DNA from: an uncultured Desulfobacter sp.
GTDB lineage: Bacteria; Desulfobacterota; Desulfobacteria; Desulfobacterales; Desulfobacteraceae
Assembly: GCF_963666145.1 (NCBI RefSeq)
Contig: NZ_OY762614.1
Span: 5,012,501 to 5,076,500 of the forward strand
Direction of reading: 5' to 3'
DNA length: 64,000 bases
Part shown: positions 32,371-42,063 of the stretch, piece after piece
Layout: each line of letters begins with the position of its first letter
How positions within the stretch are numbered: the stretch's first letter is position 1
Notes under the pieces: model-generated
Seen by the model: the letters and a program-made list of their open reading frames with translations, nothing else
Database searches by the model: none
Told to the model about the DNA's origin: nothing
Position numbers and translations under genes: made by a program

Positions 32371-33759
32371 TTACTTTATCCCCTCTAGTATCCGGCCGCT
32401 TTGGGCCCTCAGGCTTTCCAGATGCTGCAAATAGTTGATTCGGCTGGTGGCAACGGATGCCTGGACATTTACCATCTCTGTCTGGGCTTCGTTGAGTCGG
32501 GTCAGGGTGGTGGCTCCAGACCGGTAGGAACGCGCCACATGATCTCGGATTTGTTGGACCAGTGTCAGGGTGTACCGCTCCCGCTCGTATACGGCCTGTG
32601 AAGATTTGGCCTTGATAAGCGCCTGGTGGATGGCGGCCTTGATTTCCAGGATTTTTTGTTCCTTTTGCCTTTTGACCTGCAAAAGCGCTGCTTTTGTTTC
32701 ATCTAGTTGTGCCGACCGCCGGCCACCGTCAAACAGATCCCAGTTCAAACTGAAACCAACGGCACTGCCGTGCTCGTGCTGGTCAATGGTGCCAATGTCA
32801 TGGTATCCATCATAGTCGTAACTGCCGATGATAAAAACTTTGGGATAGAATGCCGCCTTACCCTGCCGTTCTTTTTGAACCAAGGCGTCCCGTTTGGCGT
32901 CAAGGACAAACAGATCCGGCCGGTGGTTTATGGCGTAGGCAAATTCAGCCTTAAACCGGGGAATCTGATCCTGAGGTGCACGCTGTGCCACGGCCATGGG
33001 ATACATATCCGGGGCAAGCCGGGATTCGGGCAGGGCCAGCAGCTTGGCCAGAATAATGCAGACGGCTGAATAGTATTGCTCGGCTCTAAGAAAATTATTT
33101 TCCGCCTGCAGGGATTTGACGCTGAAATTCAGATATTCGGCCTGGGGAACGGCACCGGCCAGAAACCGTTTCTCAGCGTCTGCCGCCAGGCTGCGGTTAA
33201 ACAGACTGTTCTGTTTGGCGATCTGCATGCCTTGGGCGGCCAGTTGGGCCTGGTAATATGCCCCGGCCACAGCTTCGGCCAGCAGGCGGCGGAGATCATC
33301 TGTGGTCTCTTTGGCAGCCTGGGTATTTGCCTCTGCCGCCAGAATGGATGCCTGCCGGCTGAACCCGTCAAACAGAAGCCAGTTGATTCGTATGCCGGTA
33401 TTCAGATGTGTCAGGCTTTCTTCCACCCGTATTTCGGGATGCCAGTCCGGGCGAATGGACTGATTCTGCCAATCGTAACCGGCATGCACCGAAACCTGTG
33501 GCCACAGATCTGCCCGGGCATGGTCGCAAACTGCTTGGGCCTGGGTGATGCGGGCCAGCATTTCAGCCACCCGGGGAGAACCGGCCAGGGCCATCTGCTG
33601 TGCCCGGGCAAGTGTCAAACGGCCATAGGGGATCTCCATGTGTAGCGGGGCGGGGGGATTCGCCTCCCCGCCGGGCCATGCCCCCGCAGGCAACATCCCT
33701 ATAGAAAACAACAGGACTATCCCGAGTATCTCTATTCTGTTTTTTTGAAATAAACACAT
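32371..33759 (-). CDS. TolC-family outer-membrane efflux protein
   Basis: The ATG at 33759 is preferred (AAAGG nine bases upstream), giving a standard signal peptide (hydrophobic core near residues 10-24). The mature part carries the two OEP repeats of long alpha-hairpins that build the TolC tunnel, e.g. ARITQAQAVCDHARADL and the matching second-half SSQAVYERERYTLTLVQQI. It is the last gene of a leftward adaptor-pump-channel operon, 12 bp after the RND gene stop, and should export drugs or toxic organics. Confidence 0.88.
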   Translation of the reverse strand: MCLFQKNRIEILGIVLLFSIGMLPAGAWPGGEANPPAPLHMEIPYGRLTLARAQQMALAGSPRVAEMLARITQAQAVCDHARADLWPQVSVHAGYDWQNQSIRPDWHPEIRVEESLTHLNTGIRINWLLFDGFSRQASILAAEANTQAAKETTDDLRRLLAEAVAGAYYQAQLAAQGMQIAKQNSLFNRSLAADAEKRFLAGAVPQAEYLNFSVKSLQAENNFLRAEQYYSAVCIILAKLLALPESRLAPDMYPMAVAQRAPQDQIPRFKAEFAYAINHRPDLFVLDAKRDALVQKERQGKAAFYPKVFIIGSYDYDGYHDIGTIDQHEHGSAVGFSLNWDLFDGGRRSAQLDETKAALLQVKRQKEQKILEIKAAIHQALIKAKSSQAVYERERYTLTLVQQIRDHVARSYRSGATTLTRLNEAQTEMVNVQASVATSRINYLQHLESLRAQSGRILEGIK

Positions 33760-33771
33760 ATCATACATCCT

Positions 33772-36700
33772 TTATCTCTTGTCCGGTGCTGGCCTGCGGA
33801 TTGAAAACAGGGTACTGAAAAACACCGGGACCACAAACAGGGTTAACAGCGTGGCAAAGCTCAATCCTCCCATGATGGCTGCGGCCATGGGGCTGAAAAA
33901 TGCGTCCGTCAACAATGGAATCATGCCGAACACGGTTGTGAAGGTGGCCATGGTTACCGGCCGGATACGGCTTGCCGAGGAGTCCAGCACCGCGTTGAAC
34001 GGCGATTTGTTTGCGGCCAGCTCCGCCTTGATTTGATCCAGTAGAACAATTTCATTTTTGATCAACATGCCGAAAAGACTTAAAAACCCGAGCATCGCCA
34101 TGAACCCGAATGCTTTATCGGCAATGAGCATGCCCGGGGCAACCCCCACAACAATCAGGGGCAGGCCCATGAAAATAATCAAGGGATATCTCAGACTGTT
34201 GAACAGCAGCACCGTAACCAGGAACATGCCGGCAAATGCAATGGGAAAATTGGACATCAGCTTGGCATTGGCCTCAACCTGCTCCTCATGTTCTCCACCC
34301 CATTCCAGGGTGTAGCCCGGGGGCAGTGTTAAATTTTTTTCAATCATCGGGGATAATTGTCGGAACAGGGCATCTGTGGTTCCTTCCCGCTGCTTGCAAA
34401 AGACCCGCAGGGTCCGTTTTTGGTTGAGTCGATGGATGGCGCTGTTTTCCACGGCCGTGGTCATGCCGTTGGTCACCTGTTGCACCGGGACCCATCTGTT
34501 TTTCACTCGACTGAACACCTGCACATCACCAAGGGCGCTGATGGAATCCCGTTGGGAGATGGGAGGCTGCAGGATAATGGGCAGCAGATCGTCCCGGTAC
34601 CGGTATTGGCCCACAACGGCACCTGTAAAATTCATGGCCACGGCACCGGCAACGTCCGGTCGGGAAATGCCCAGCTCCTGGGCCCTGCGGTCTGAAAATT
34701 CAACCTCTGCAGCCTTGACCTGGTTGCCCCAGTCTGTTCGAATAGTGCGGGCATTGGGATGTTCTGCCATAATTTTCATTACTTGATCTGCAAGGTTGCG
34801 GAGCTCGCCGCTTTCCGGGCCGCTTAACCGGGCGACCACTGCACCGCCGCCCGGCCCCAGTTTGAATGCGTCAACACTGCCGATAACCTGGGGCATATCC
34901 CTGTCCAGCCATTGCTGGATTTCAGTTTTAAGTGCCGGTACCCGTCTGAAATCATCCACATCCACCAGCAATTGGGCATAGGCACTGTCCGGCATCTCCG
35001 GTGAAAAGGTCAACAGAAACCGCAACGGCCCCCGGCCGATGAAACTTGCCGTATTCCGGACCCCTTTTAGGGCGGTAACATGCCGCTCAACCTGTTCAAG
35101 GGTTTTTGCCGTGCTGTTGATATGCGTTCCCTGGGGCATCCGGATATCTATGGTGAATTGTGTCCGGTTGGTATCGGGCATGAAATCCTGCTTAACATGG
35201 CCAAAGCCCCACATGGCGACGGCCAGCAGTCCGATCACCCCGGCCAGGGTCAGCCACCGGTGATCAATGGCCCTGGCGACAACGGCCTTATACCAGGTGA
35301 AAAATCGTTGGGACCGCGTGGCGTTCTCTTTGGTTTGGGGTACAGGAAGCACCATGACGCAAAAACAAGGCACCGTGGTGATGGCAAAAAACCAGCTCAA
35401 GCCCAAAGAGATGCAGATCACCTGGAAGAGACTTGCCAGCCACTCGCCGGTCATGTCCTTGGACAGGGAAATGGCGGCAAAGGCCAGGATGGCGATCACC
35501 GTGGCACCCAGAAGCGGCCACATGGTTTCGCCCACCGCCTGGGCCGCGGCCTGGTCCCGGGGAATTCCCCGGCGAAGTTTGGTAATGATGCCTTCGGTGA
35601 TCACAATGGCGTTGTCCACCAGCATTCCCAAAGCGATGATCAGTGCTCCCAACGAGATGCGCTGCAGGGTAATGCCCCAGGTTTTCATCACCACCAGGGT
35701 TGCCAGGATGGTGAGAATCAGCACAAATCCGATGATAAACCCCTCCCGCCAGCCCATGAAAATCACCAGCAGCAGGACGACAATGGCCACGGCGCTGATC
35801 AGGTTGGTCACAAATCCCGAGACAGCGGTGTCCACAATTTTGGATTGGCTGGTGATGGTATGGATGGTGATACCCAAGGGCGTATTGGCCTGCAGTTGCG
35901 CCAGACGTTCATCAATGGATTTGCCCATGGCAATGACATTGCCGCCGGAAACGGTTGAAATTCCTATGCCCACCGCTTCTTTGCCGTTATATCGCATGAG
36001 TTCATCGGCCGGGGTGATGATATCGTGCCGGATTTTTGCCACGTCCTTTAGACGAATCATGCGCCCCTGGGAATCACTGATAAGCTGGTTGCCGATGTCC
36101 TGAATGGCGTTATAATCCCCGGTGATGCGCAAGGGTATGTATTCGCTGCCCACGGGCACGGCCCCTGCCGGGGTGACACTGTTCTGGGAGGCGATGGTGT
36201 TGAAAATGGCGTCGGGATTCAACCCCAGCTGTGCCAGCTTGGCCCGGTCTATTCTAATAAAAATCGCTTCCCGAGGGAAACCCCAGAAATCAATCCGTCC
36301 GACATCGGTGCAGGTGAGCAGTTCCCGGCGCATATCCTTGGCATATTCCTTGAGCTGCTTTTTATCGTACCCGTCGCCCGTGACGGCAAACATCACGCCG
36401 TAGACATCTCCGAAGTCATCATTGACCACCGGTTTCCCGCAACCCTGGGGCAGTTGCCCATTGATCGCCCCCACCTTGCGGCGAAGTTCGTCCCATACCT
36501 GGGGCAGATTATCTTTGTCGTAAATCTCCTGGGTCTCCGCAAAAATAATGGAGACCCCGGCCCGGGATATGGAGCGGACCTCCTTGAGCTGCTTGAGTTG
36601 CTGGATGGCTGTTTCAATGGGTTCGGTCACCTCCAGTTCCACCTGCCCGGCTGATGCCCCTGGATACCGGGTATGGATCACGGCCTCCTTGATGGTGAAT

Positions 36701-36819
36701 TCCGGGTCCTCCAGGCGGCCGATATGAAGAAAACTGAAGATTCCGCCAAGCACAATCAGTAGGCAGAAAACCAAGGTAACCACTTTATAGCGAACGGCAT
36801 ATACGCCCGGATTGTTCAT
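33772..36819 (-). CDS. RND efflux pump, inner-membrane permease
   Basis: A 1015-residue proton-driven pump of the AcrB/HAE1 superfamily with twelve membrane segments and two periplasmic porter halves. TM4 reads GMLVDNAIVITEG, so only one of the two AcrB-type relay aspartates (Asp-Asp) is present, as in a known sub-branch. The start overlaps the adaptor stop by 4 bp (ATGA). Complete at both ends, unlike the second RND gene at 42056. The substrate cannot be read from sequence. Confidence 0.92.
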   Translation of the reverse strand: MNNPGVYAVRYKVVTLVFCLLIVLGGIFSFLHIGRLEDPEFTIKEAVIHTRYPGASAGQVELEVTEPIETAIQQLKQLKEVRSISRAGVSIIFAETQEIYDKDNLPQVWDELRRKVGAINGQLPQGCGKPVVNDDFGDVYGVMFAVTGDGYDKKQLKEYAKDMRRELLTCTDVGRIDFWGFPREAIFIRIDRAKLAQLGLNPDAIFNTIASQNSVTPAGAVPVGSEYIPLRITGDYNAIQDIGNQLISDSQGRMIRLKDVAKIRHDIITPADELMRYNGKEAVGIGISTVSGGNVIAMGKSIDERLAQLQANTPLGITIHTITSQSKIVDTAVSGFVTNLISAVAIVVLLLVIFMGWREGFIIGFVLILTILATLVVMKTWGITLQRISLGALIIALGMLVDNAIVITEGIITKLRRGIPRDQAAAQAVGETMWPLLGATVIAILAFAAISLSKDMTGEWLASLFQVICISLGLSWFFAITTVPCFCVMVLPVPQTKENATRSQRFFTWYKAVVARAIDHRWLTLAGVIGLLAVAMWGFGHVKQDFMPDTNRTQFTIDIRMPQGTHINSTAKTLEQVERHVTALKGVRNTASFIGRGPLRFLLTFSPEMPDSAYAQLLVDVDDFRRVPALKTEIQQWLDRDMPQVIGSVDAFKLGPGGGAVVARLSGPESGELRNLADQVMKIMAEHPNARTIRTDWGNQVKAAEVEFSDRRAQELGISRPDVAGAVAMNFTGAVVGQYRYRDDLLPIILQPPISQRDSISALGDVQVFSRVKNRWVPVQQVTNGMTTAVENSAIHRLNQKRTLRVFCKQREGTTDALFRQLSPMIEKNLTLPPGYTLEWGGEHEEQVEANAKLMSNFPIAFAGMFLVTVLLFNSLRYPLIIFMGLPLIVVGVAPGMLIADKAFGFMAMLGFLSLFGMLIKNEIVLLDQIKAELAANKSPFNAVLDSSASRIRPVTMATFTTVFGMIPLLTDAFFSPMAAAIMGGLSFATLLTLFVVPVFFSTLFSIRRPAPDKR

Positions 36820-37940
36820 CCTTCCAGTCCTTTCTTGCCTTGTTTCATGGGGCGAACCCGGGTTGTTTCATGCAGGGTGTGAAGCCCGGCAATGGCCACC
36901 AGATCATCTGCGTGGATACCGTGGCTTACCTCAATGGTGTTGTCATGCATGGGGCCGATGATTACCTGTTGCTTTCTGGCCTTTTGCCTTTGGGGTTCCA
37001 CAATCCAGACATAGGGGGTGCCGTCGGGATCAAATGCTACGGCTTCCACCGGTACCAGAACGGATGACGGGTGTGGCATGGCTTTTTCTTCGGATTGCTT
37101 GACAATGCCGGAGACCGTGGCTGTCATGCCGGGCAGAATATTCATATCTGCCGGAGACGGCAGCCTGATCACCAGCGCGTAGGTCCGGGTCTCCTGGTTT
37201 GATTCCATTCTCAGCTCAATGGTGCTGGCCGGAAATGCAAATTCCGGGTCGGCATCAAACCGGACGTTCAGCTGGTCCAGGATATCGGCCCCGCCCCGGG
37301 CCACCAGTTGTTCGGGTAACTGTACTTCAACCTCAATGCCGGACACATCCTGGAGCAGCAGAACCGGTTCGCCCTTATTGACATGCTCTTTTTTCTCCAC
37401 ATAGCGCCTGGACACCAGGCCGTCGAAGGGGGCGATAAGTCTGCTGTCGGCCAGGGCCTTCTCCTTGATGGCCAGTTCCGCCCGGGCCACATCATGGGCG
37501 GCCAGGGCGGTGTCAAACTGGGCTTTGCTGATTACTTTATCCTGATAGAGTTGAGATGCCCGGTGAAACGCCTGGGCTGATGCCTGGTATCTGGCCCGGG
37601 CCGCCTGGACCGCATAGAGATGATTTTTGCGGTCAATGGATGCCAGAAGCGCTCCTTTTTTTACCTTTTGGCCTTCCAGAATGTTCAAAGTCTCGATCTG
37701 GCCCGGGATCTGAAATGAGAGCTCAGCCCGTTTGGCTGCTTTCACCTTGCCCGGGAAGGTGAAAGATTGTTTGGGGTCGTAGCTGATTGCCCGGGCCGTT
37801 GGAATGGGCTGACCCACCGCTTCTTTTGCCGGATCATTGGCTGAAACTCGTGCTGGAAACAACCGGTTCCCGGTTCCCAGGAAAAGCAGAACCAATGAAA
37901 GCAAGGCCAACGAGGCCAGGCTTAAGATGATTTTTTTCAT
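36816..37940 (-). CDS. RND periplasmic adaptor (MFP)
   Basis: A 374-residue membrane-fusion protein linking the pump to TolC. It has an N-terminal signal/anchor (about 5-22), a lipoyl half-motif near ELSFQIPGQIETLNI, a helical hairpin (about 95-150), the second lipoyl half around APFDGLVSRRYVEKKEHV, and a beta-barrel. It is the first gene of the efflux operon proper, 124 bp after the marR stop; a MarR-box-like site sits 28-46 bp upstream. Confidence 0.9.
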   Translation of the reverse strand: MKKIILSLASLALLSLVLLFLGTGNRLFPARVSANDPAKEAVGQPIPTARAISYDPKQSFTFPGKVKAAKRAELSFQIPGQIETLNILEGQKVKKGALLASIDRKNHLYAVQAARARYQASAQAFHRASQLYQDKVISKAQFDTALAAHDVARAELAIKEKALADSRLIAPFDGLVSRRYVEKKEHVNKGEPVLLLQDVSGIEVEVQLPEQLVARGGADILDQLNVRFDADPEFAFPASTIELRMESNQETRTYALVIRLPSPADMNILPGMTATVSGIVKQSEEKAMPHPSSVLVPVEAVAFDPDGTPYVWIVEPQRQKARKQQVIIGPMHDNTIEVSHGIHADDLVAIAGLHTLHETTRVRPMKQGKKGLEG

Positions 37941-37967
37941 GATATGTCCCTTGTATTTTAATTAATA

Positions 37968-37986
37968 TGCTTAACTATTTATGCAA
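37968..37986 (-). promoter_or_regulatory. putative MarR operator before the efflux operon
   Basis: The sequence GCTTAACTATTT followed by two bases and GCAA is shared with the site at 38541-38560 (16 of 18 bases). It lies 28-46 bp upstream of the adaptor start, where repressor binding would block transcription. No promoter was proved. Confidence 0.45.
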
Positions 37987-38064
37987 AAAAATTCCGTACA
38001 CTAAATGCCGGGACGCAAAGCTATCCGGATACAACGCAACAAGGTGGGGGGGGTTATCCCAATT

Positions 38065-38523
38065 CTATTTTACCAACCGGCCATCCATAATGCTGTTCAG
38101 CCTGCCCAGCAACTCGTTCAATTGTATAAGAACGTTGATCTCCACACTCTCCATGGTGTCAAGAACTTGTTGAAGATCCATACCGTGCATCGTTGCATGG
38201 GCTTCAAAGGCCTGCCACCCCAAAGGCGTCAGGGAAAGCTGCAGTTCTTTATTGCTGTGACCAGCCTGCTTTTTGACCACAAATCCTTGCCTGGTCAACT
38301 TTGACACCAGTTGGGATGCGGCACTTTTGGTAAATCCGAAATGGTCGGCGATCTGTGTAACATTCACACACCGGTTTTCACCGATGCTTTCAATGGCGTG
38401 GGCCTCCCGGGTTGAGACACTGACATCATCGGTAACCGCTATGGGAAGCGTTTCCACCTCGGCAAATTTTCGGGTGACCTGCATCAGACTGTTGATCACC
38501 TTTTTTTTTAATTCCTGATTCAT
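38065..38523 (-). CDS. MarR-family transcriptional regulator
   Basis: A 152-residue winged-helix regulator. The DNA-binding part (about 50-110) has NVTQIADHFGFTKSAASQLV as recognition region and the wing KLTRQGFVVKKQAGHSN. Terminal helices should form the dimer. It lies just before the leftward efflux operon, with matching operator-like sequences in front of both marR and the adaptor gene, so it most likely represses itself and the pump until a ligand binds. Confidence 0.88.
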   Translation of the reverse strand: MNQELKKKVINSLMQVTRKFAEVETLPIAVTDDVSVSTREAHAIESIGENRCVNVTQIADHFGFTKSAASQLVSKLTRQGFVVKKQAGHSNKELQLSLTPLGWQAFEAHATMHGMDLQQVLDTMESVEINVLIQLNELLGRLNSIMDGRLVK

Positions 38524-38540
38524 GATTATAAATGATAAAG

Positions 38541-38560
38541 TGGCTTAACTATTTTGGCAA
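38541..38560 (-). promoter_or_regulatory. putative MarR operator before marR
   Basis: TGGCTTAACTATTTTGGCAA lies 18-37 bp upstream of the marR start and matches the site before the adaptor gene in 16 of 18 core bases. The paired placement is what autoregulation plus target repression would predict. It could also affect the divergent nitroreductase gene. Confidence 0.45.
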
Positions 38561-38706
38561 GTCTTTTTTTATACAATCCTTACGCTATACAAGAGAACTG
38601 AAAGGAATAGTTTAAAAAATAAGTGCTGATGGCCAAAAATTGTCTTATATATGCAAAAAGCTGGTTAAAATGGTGTATAAAAATCGTTAAACAATTAGGA
38701 GTAAAC

Positions 38707-39231
38707 ATGTTTATTGAATTATTGCGTAAGAGAAGAAGCATTCGGCAGTTTGAGGATAAACCCGTCAGTGATGAACAGTGTAAAATTTTGATCGAAGCTG
38801 CACTGCGCTCCCCAAGTTCAAGAGGCTTTAATCCATGGCAGTTTGTGGTGGTCAAAGATAAGGAGCGCATCGCCCGGTTGTCCCAGGCCAAATCCCATGG
38901 CTCAACTTTTTTAAAAAATGCTCCTTTGGCCATTGTTGTGTGTGCCGACACCTCAAAGAGCGATGTCTGGATTGAGGATGCCTCCATCGCCGCCATTATT
39001 ATTCATCTGGCTGCCGCAGATTTAGGCTTAGGTTCCTGCTGGGCGCAGATGCGTCTGCGTACTCGTGACGACGGCATCTCGGCTTCCGATTATATTTCTA
39101 ATATTCTTGATCTGCCCGAACACATCCAGGTGGAGGCGGTTATTGGCATTGGCCATCCTGTAGATGAACTGGACGGTCATGATGCAAGTACGCTTTTGTA
39201 TGATCAGGTCAGTTACGAAAAATTTAGTTAA
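38707..39231 (+). CDS. nitroreductase-family FMN protein
   Basis: The ATG at 38707 follows TTAGGAGTAAAC. The 174-residue flavoprotein has the FMN-phosphate contact RKRRSIRQF at the start, SPSSRGFNPWQFVVV, and the C-terminal EAVIGIGHP segment. It reduces quinones, nitro-compounds or similar acceptors with NAD(P)H. It is divergent from the MarR-efflux operon, suggesting a shared detoxification response. A hairpin terminator follows at 39330. Confidence 0.85.
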   Translation: MFIELLRKRRSIRQFEDKPVSDEQCKILIEAALRSPSSRGFNPWQFVVVKDKERIARLSQAKSHGSTFLKNAPLAIVVCADTSKSDVWIEDASIAAIIIHLAAADLGLGSCWAQMRLRTRDDGISASDYISNILDLPEHIQVEAVIGIGHPVDELDGHDASTLLYDQVSYEKFS

Positions 39232-39272
39232 GGTCGAGATAAGGTGTTTAAAGTACAAACTTTATCTGTGTA

Positions 39273-39404
39273 GTTTGGCGTCAGCCAAACCTCTGTGCTC
39301 TCTGCGCTCTCTGTGGTTTTAAAATATTAAGCGGGCTTTGCCCGCTTTTTTTATTTAACCACAGAGAGCACAGAGACACACAGAGTTCAGTGCTGCGCAC
39401 TGAA
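39273..39404. repeat. nested inverted-repeat array
   Basis: Three adjacent hairpins lie here. The first is GTTTGGC/GCCAAAC (39273-39290). The second is a long imperfect stem with CTCTGTGCTCTCTG-type arms (39291-39318 with 39357-39385) that encloses the terminator at 39330. The third is TTCAGTGC/GCACTGAA (39386-39404). The CACAGAGAGCACAGAG motif resembles dispersed intergenic repeats. It lies between the nitroreductase and the second efflux operon. Confidence 0.7.
39330..39352 (+). terminator. Rho-independent terminator
   Basis: GCGGGC and GCCCGC pair around a TTT loop and are followed by seven T. It ends the nitroreductase transcript, about 100 bp after its stop. Confidence 0.85.
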
Positions 39405-39538
39405 ATTTACCGGTAATTGAAATTGTAAAACCTTTATGTTGTTAACCCCGTCTTAACCCCCCGCCTGTTATATCCTGTCGTACCATCACGATATGTTTTG
39501 AAAAATCGTGGTGAACTATGACATGGAGAATAGTTAAG

Positions 39539-40891
39539 ATGACACTTAAATCGGCATGTATGCAACTTGTGCTGCTCAGCCTGTTCACCCTTTCGGCCTG
39601 TGTTGCCGGTTCAAATTCGGATTATGGGGCCAAGGTGGTGCAGGAACAAGCGAACATTGCGCAATGGAGCGATCTTGACGGCGCTCAGCCCATCACCATC
39701 CTGGGCGATTTGATTCAATCCGAAGAACTTGATCATTTGGTGGAAAAGGGGCTTTCGGCCAACCCCGGTCTTGCCCAGACACTTTTAACCTTAAAAATTC
39801 GTCAGGCTGAATATCGTAAGGCCCAGGGTGCTCGACTGCCGGAGGTCTCCGCAGGCTATTCAGCCCTCAAGGAAGAGGATCAGGACAATACCTACACAGG
39901 GACCGCCACGGTGAGCTGGGAACTGGACCTATGGCGCAAGCTGTCTGACAGTGCCAAAGCCGCCTCAAAGGATGTCCAAGAACAGCAGATGCTCTACCAG
40001 TCCGCCCGGGATACCCTGGCCGCGGAGATTATGACCGGATGGCTGGAACTCACATCGGCAAAGAAAAATATCTCCATTGAGCAGCGGCGTATTGATGTGC
40101 TTGAAAAAACGCAAAAATATACCCAACAGCGCTACCGCAGCGGGCTTGGCACCCTGGAGGATCTGGATACGGCCCGAACGGCCACGGCTTCGGCCCGGGC
40201 GACCCTTGAAGAATATAAAGAGACCCTGGCCCAGCAGCAACGCTCCCTTGCCACACTATTGGGAGATCCCAATGCCGATATCTCTGTATCTGAAGATTAT
40301 ACCGATGTGATCTTGCCGTTGGCCGATCTCCCCGAGCAGACCCTGCACCGAAGACCGGATTTGAAAGCGGCTTTCCTGGCAATTGAATCAGCCGATTTGA
40401 ATGCGGATGTGGCATACAAGGATCTTTTACCCAGTATCAGTCTTGAGGCATCCCTTGAGGATATCGCTTCAACCCCAGGCTCTGCGCTGTTGACAAGTCC
40501 TGTTTGGTCGCTTCTGGGACAGCTCACAGCGCCTTTGTTCCAGGGCGGACAACTCAAAGCCCAGGCCGAGATTGCGGATCTTGAAACCGCCCAGGCCTTT
40601 GAGGCGTATCGGGAAACCCTGTATACCGCTGTCCAGGAAATTGAAGACGCCATGGGGCTTGAACGATCTTTAAAAAAACAGCAGGCGCATATTGAAACCG
40701 CTTTAGCCAAGGCCGAAGACACCCTGATTCAATATCAGAAGAGTTATCGCCAGGGCCTTTCGAGTATGTTGGATCTGCTCACCGTCCAGACCCAGACCTT
40801 TGATCTTGCCATTCAACTGAACACCCTTAAATATGAACGCCTGGCCAACCGGGTCACCCTCGGGCTGGCACTGGGCATTGGAGCAAAATAA
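39539..40891 (+). CDS. outer-membrane efflux lipoprotein (NodT/OprM type)
   Basis: The ATG at 39539 is chosen because it gives a normal lipoprotein signal with lipobox LSAC (Cys21); an upstream ATG at 39518 adds seven residues. The 450-residue protein has two OEP repeats, e.g. ARLPEVSAGYSALKEE, and the second-half DLKAAFLAIESADLNADVAY. It forms the outer-membrane channel of the tripartite pump. The stop codon overlaps the adaptor ATG (TAATG). Confidence 0.9.
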   Translation: MTLKSACMQLVLLSLFTLSACVAGSNSDYGAKVVQEQANIAQWSDLDGAQPITILGDLIQSEELDHLVEKGLSANPGLAQTLLTLKIRQAEYRKAQGARLPEVSAGYSALKEEDQDNTYTGTATVSWELDLWRKLSDSAKAASKDVQEQQMLYQSARDTLAAEIMTGWLELTSAKKNISIEQRRIDVLEKTQKYTQQRYRSGLGTLEDLDTARTATASARATLEEYKETLAQQQRSLATLLGDPNADISVSEDYTDVILPLADLPEQTLHRRPDLKAAFLAIESADLNADVAYKDLLPSISLEASLEDIASTPGSALLTSPVWSLLGQLTAPLFQGGQLKAQAEIADLETAQAFEAYRETLYTAVQEIEDAMGLERSLKKQQAHIETALAKAEDTLIQYQKSYRQGLSSMLDLLTVQTQTFDLAIQLNTLKYERLANRVTLGLALGIGAK

Positions 40892-42063
40892 TGATTAGAC
40901 GTATTTCCAAGATCGTGGTTTTCCTGGTTGCTGTTGTTCTTATGATTGGCCTTGTCTTTTATATCAAGGCAGCCATCAAAGCCCGGGCCAATATGCCGGC
41001 CCCTGTAAAGGAAGAAGTTGTCCAGCATCCTGACGTCTCTGTGACATCGGTATCCACCGGCAGCTACAATGCACAGATTACAGGATACGGCAGTGTATCC
41101 CCCCATTTTGAGCTGACCCTTACGGCCCGGGTGGCTGGTCAGGTGAAGTCTCTTTCCGGCACATTTGAAACCGGGAAACTGGTGAAAAAGGGAGAGGTGA
41201 TTGTCCGGCTGGATAACATTGAATATGAAGATGCCCTTGCCCAGGCCCAAAAAGAATTGTCCGATGCAAAACTGACCCTGCTCGAAGAAGAGCGGGAAGC
41301 TTTGCAGGCAAAGGCGGAGTGGAAATCTTCTGGGCTTACCGGGGAACCTGCATCGGAACTGGTGTTCCATGAACCCCAGGTGGCGGCGGCCAAAGCGGCT
41401 GTTACCGCCGCCAAGGCTGCCGTGGAAACCGCCAAAGCAGATCTGTCATACACCCGGATCACCGCGCCCTTTGACGCCCTGGTGGTGGAACGCAGCGTGG
41501 CCCCGGGAAGTTATGTCCAGGCCGGGTCCACCATTGCCACCCTTTACAGCACGGACCGGGCGGAAATCACTGTGTCCCTGTCTGCTGCACAATGGTCCGG
41601 CCTGCCGGATATGGCAACCCTGAACTCGGGTAAATGGCCGGTGACCCTCACCCATGCCCAGACCGGCAATCAATGGTCCGGTTACATTCTGCGGGCATCC
41701 CGGCAGGCGGATGAAAGTTCTCGTCAGCAAAGCGTGATCGTGGCATTGGATCACCCCTTGGATTCCGGCACTCCGCTTTTGTTCGGTGTCTTTGTGACCG
41801 TAAACATCCAGGGGCCGCCCATGTCCGGCCTTTGGGAACTTCCGGGTTCCGCCTTCAGCCAGAAGGGTGAAATCTGGTATGTGAAACAGGACAATACCCT
41901 GGCCTCTTTTAGCACGGAACCGGTGTTCAGCCATGGAGAGTCCATTTATGTGATACCGCCCACGGATATCGCAGATTCAGCCCAAAAGGTGCTGATCCAT
42001 CCGTTAAATCATTACCTGGACGACATGGCTGTCACCCCGGTGGAGGAGAATACCCATGAGTAG
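40891..42063 (+). CDS. RND periplasmic adaptor (MFP), second system
   Basis: A 390-residue adaptor with an uncleaved N-terminal anchor (about 7-28), lipoyl half VAGQVKSLSGTFETGKLV, an Ala-rich helical hairpin (about 125-185, many AAKAAVTAAKAAV-type repeats), the second lipoyl half around RITAPFDALVVER and a C-terminal barrel. It overlaps the pump gene by 8 bp, so the two are translationally coupled. Confidence 0.9.
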   Translation: MIRRISKIVVFLVAVVLMIGLVFYIKAAIKARANMPAPVKEEVVQHPDVSVTSVSTGSYNAQITGYGSVSPHFELTLTARVAGQVKSLSGTFETGKLVKKGEVIVRLDNIEYEDALAQAQKELSDAKLTLLEEEREALQAKAEWKSSGLTGEPASELVFHEPQVAAAKAAVTAAKAAVETAKADLSYTRITAPFDALVVERSVAPGSYVQAGSTIATLYSTDRAEITVSLSAAQWSGLPDMATLNSGKWPVTLTHAQTGNQWSGYILRASRQADESSRQQSVIVALDHPLDSGTPLLFGVFVTVNIQGPPMSGLWELPGSAFSQKGEIWYVKQDNTLASFSTEPVFSHGESIYVIPPTDIADSAQKVLIHPLNHYLDDMAVTPVEENTHE

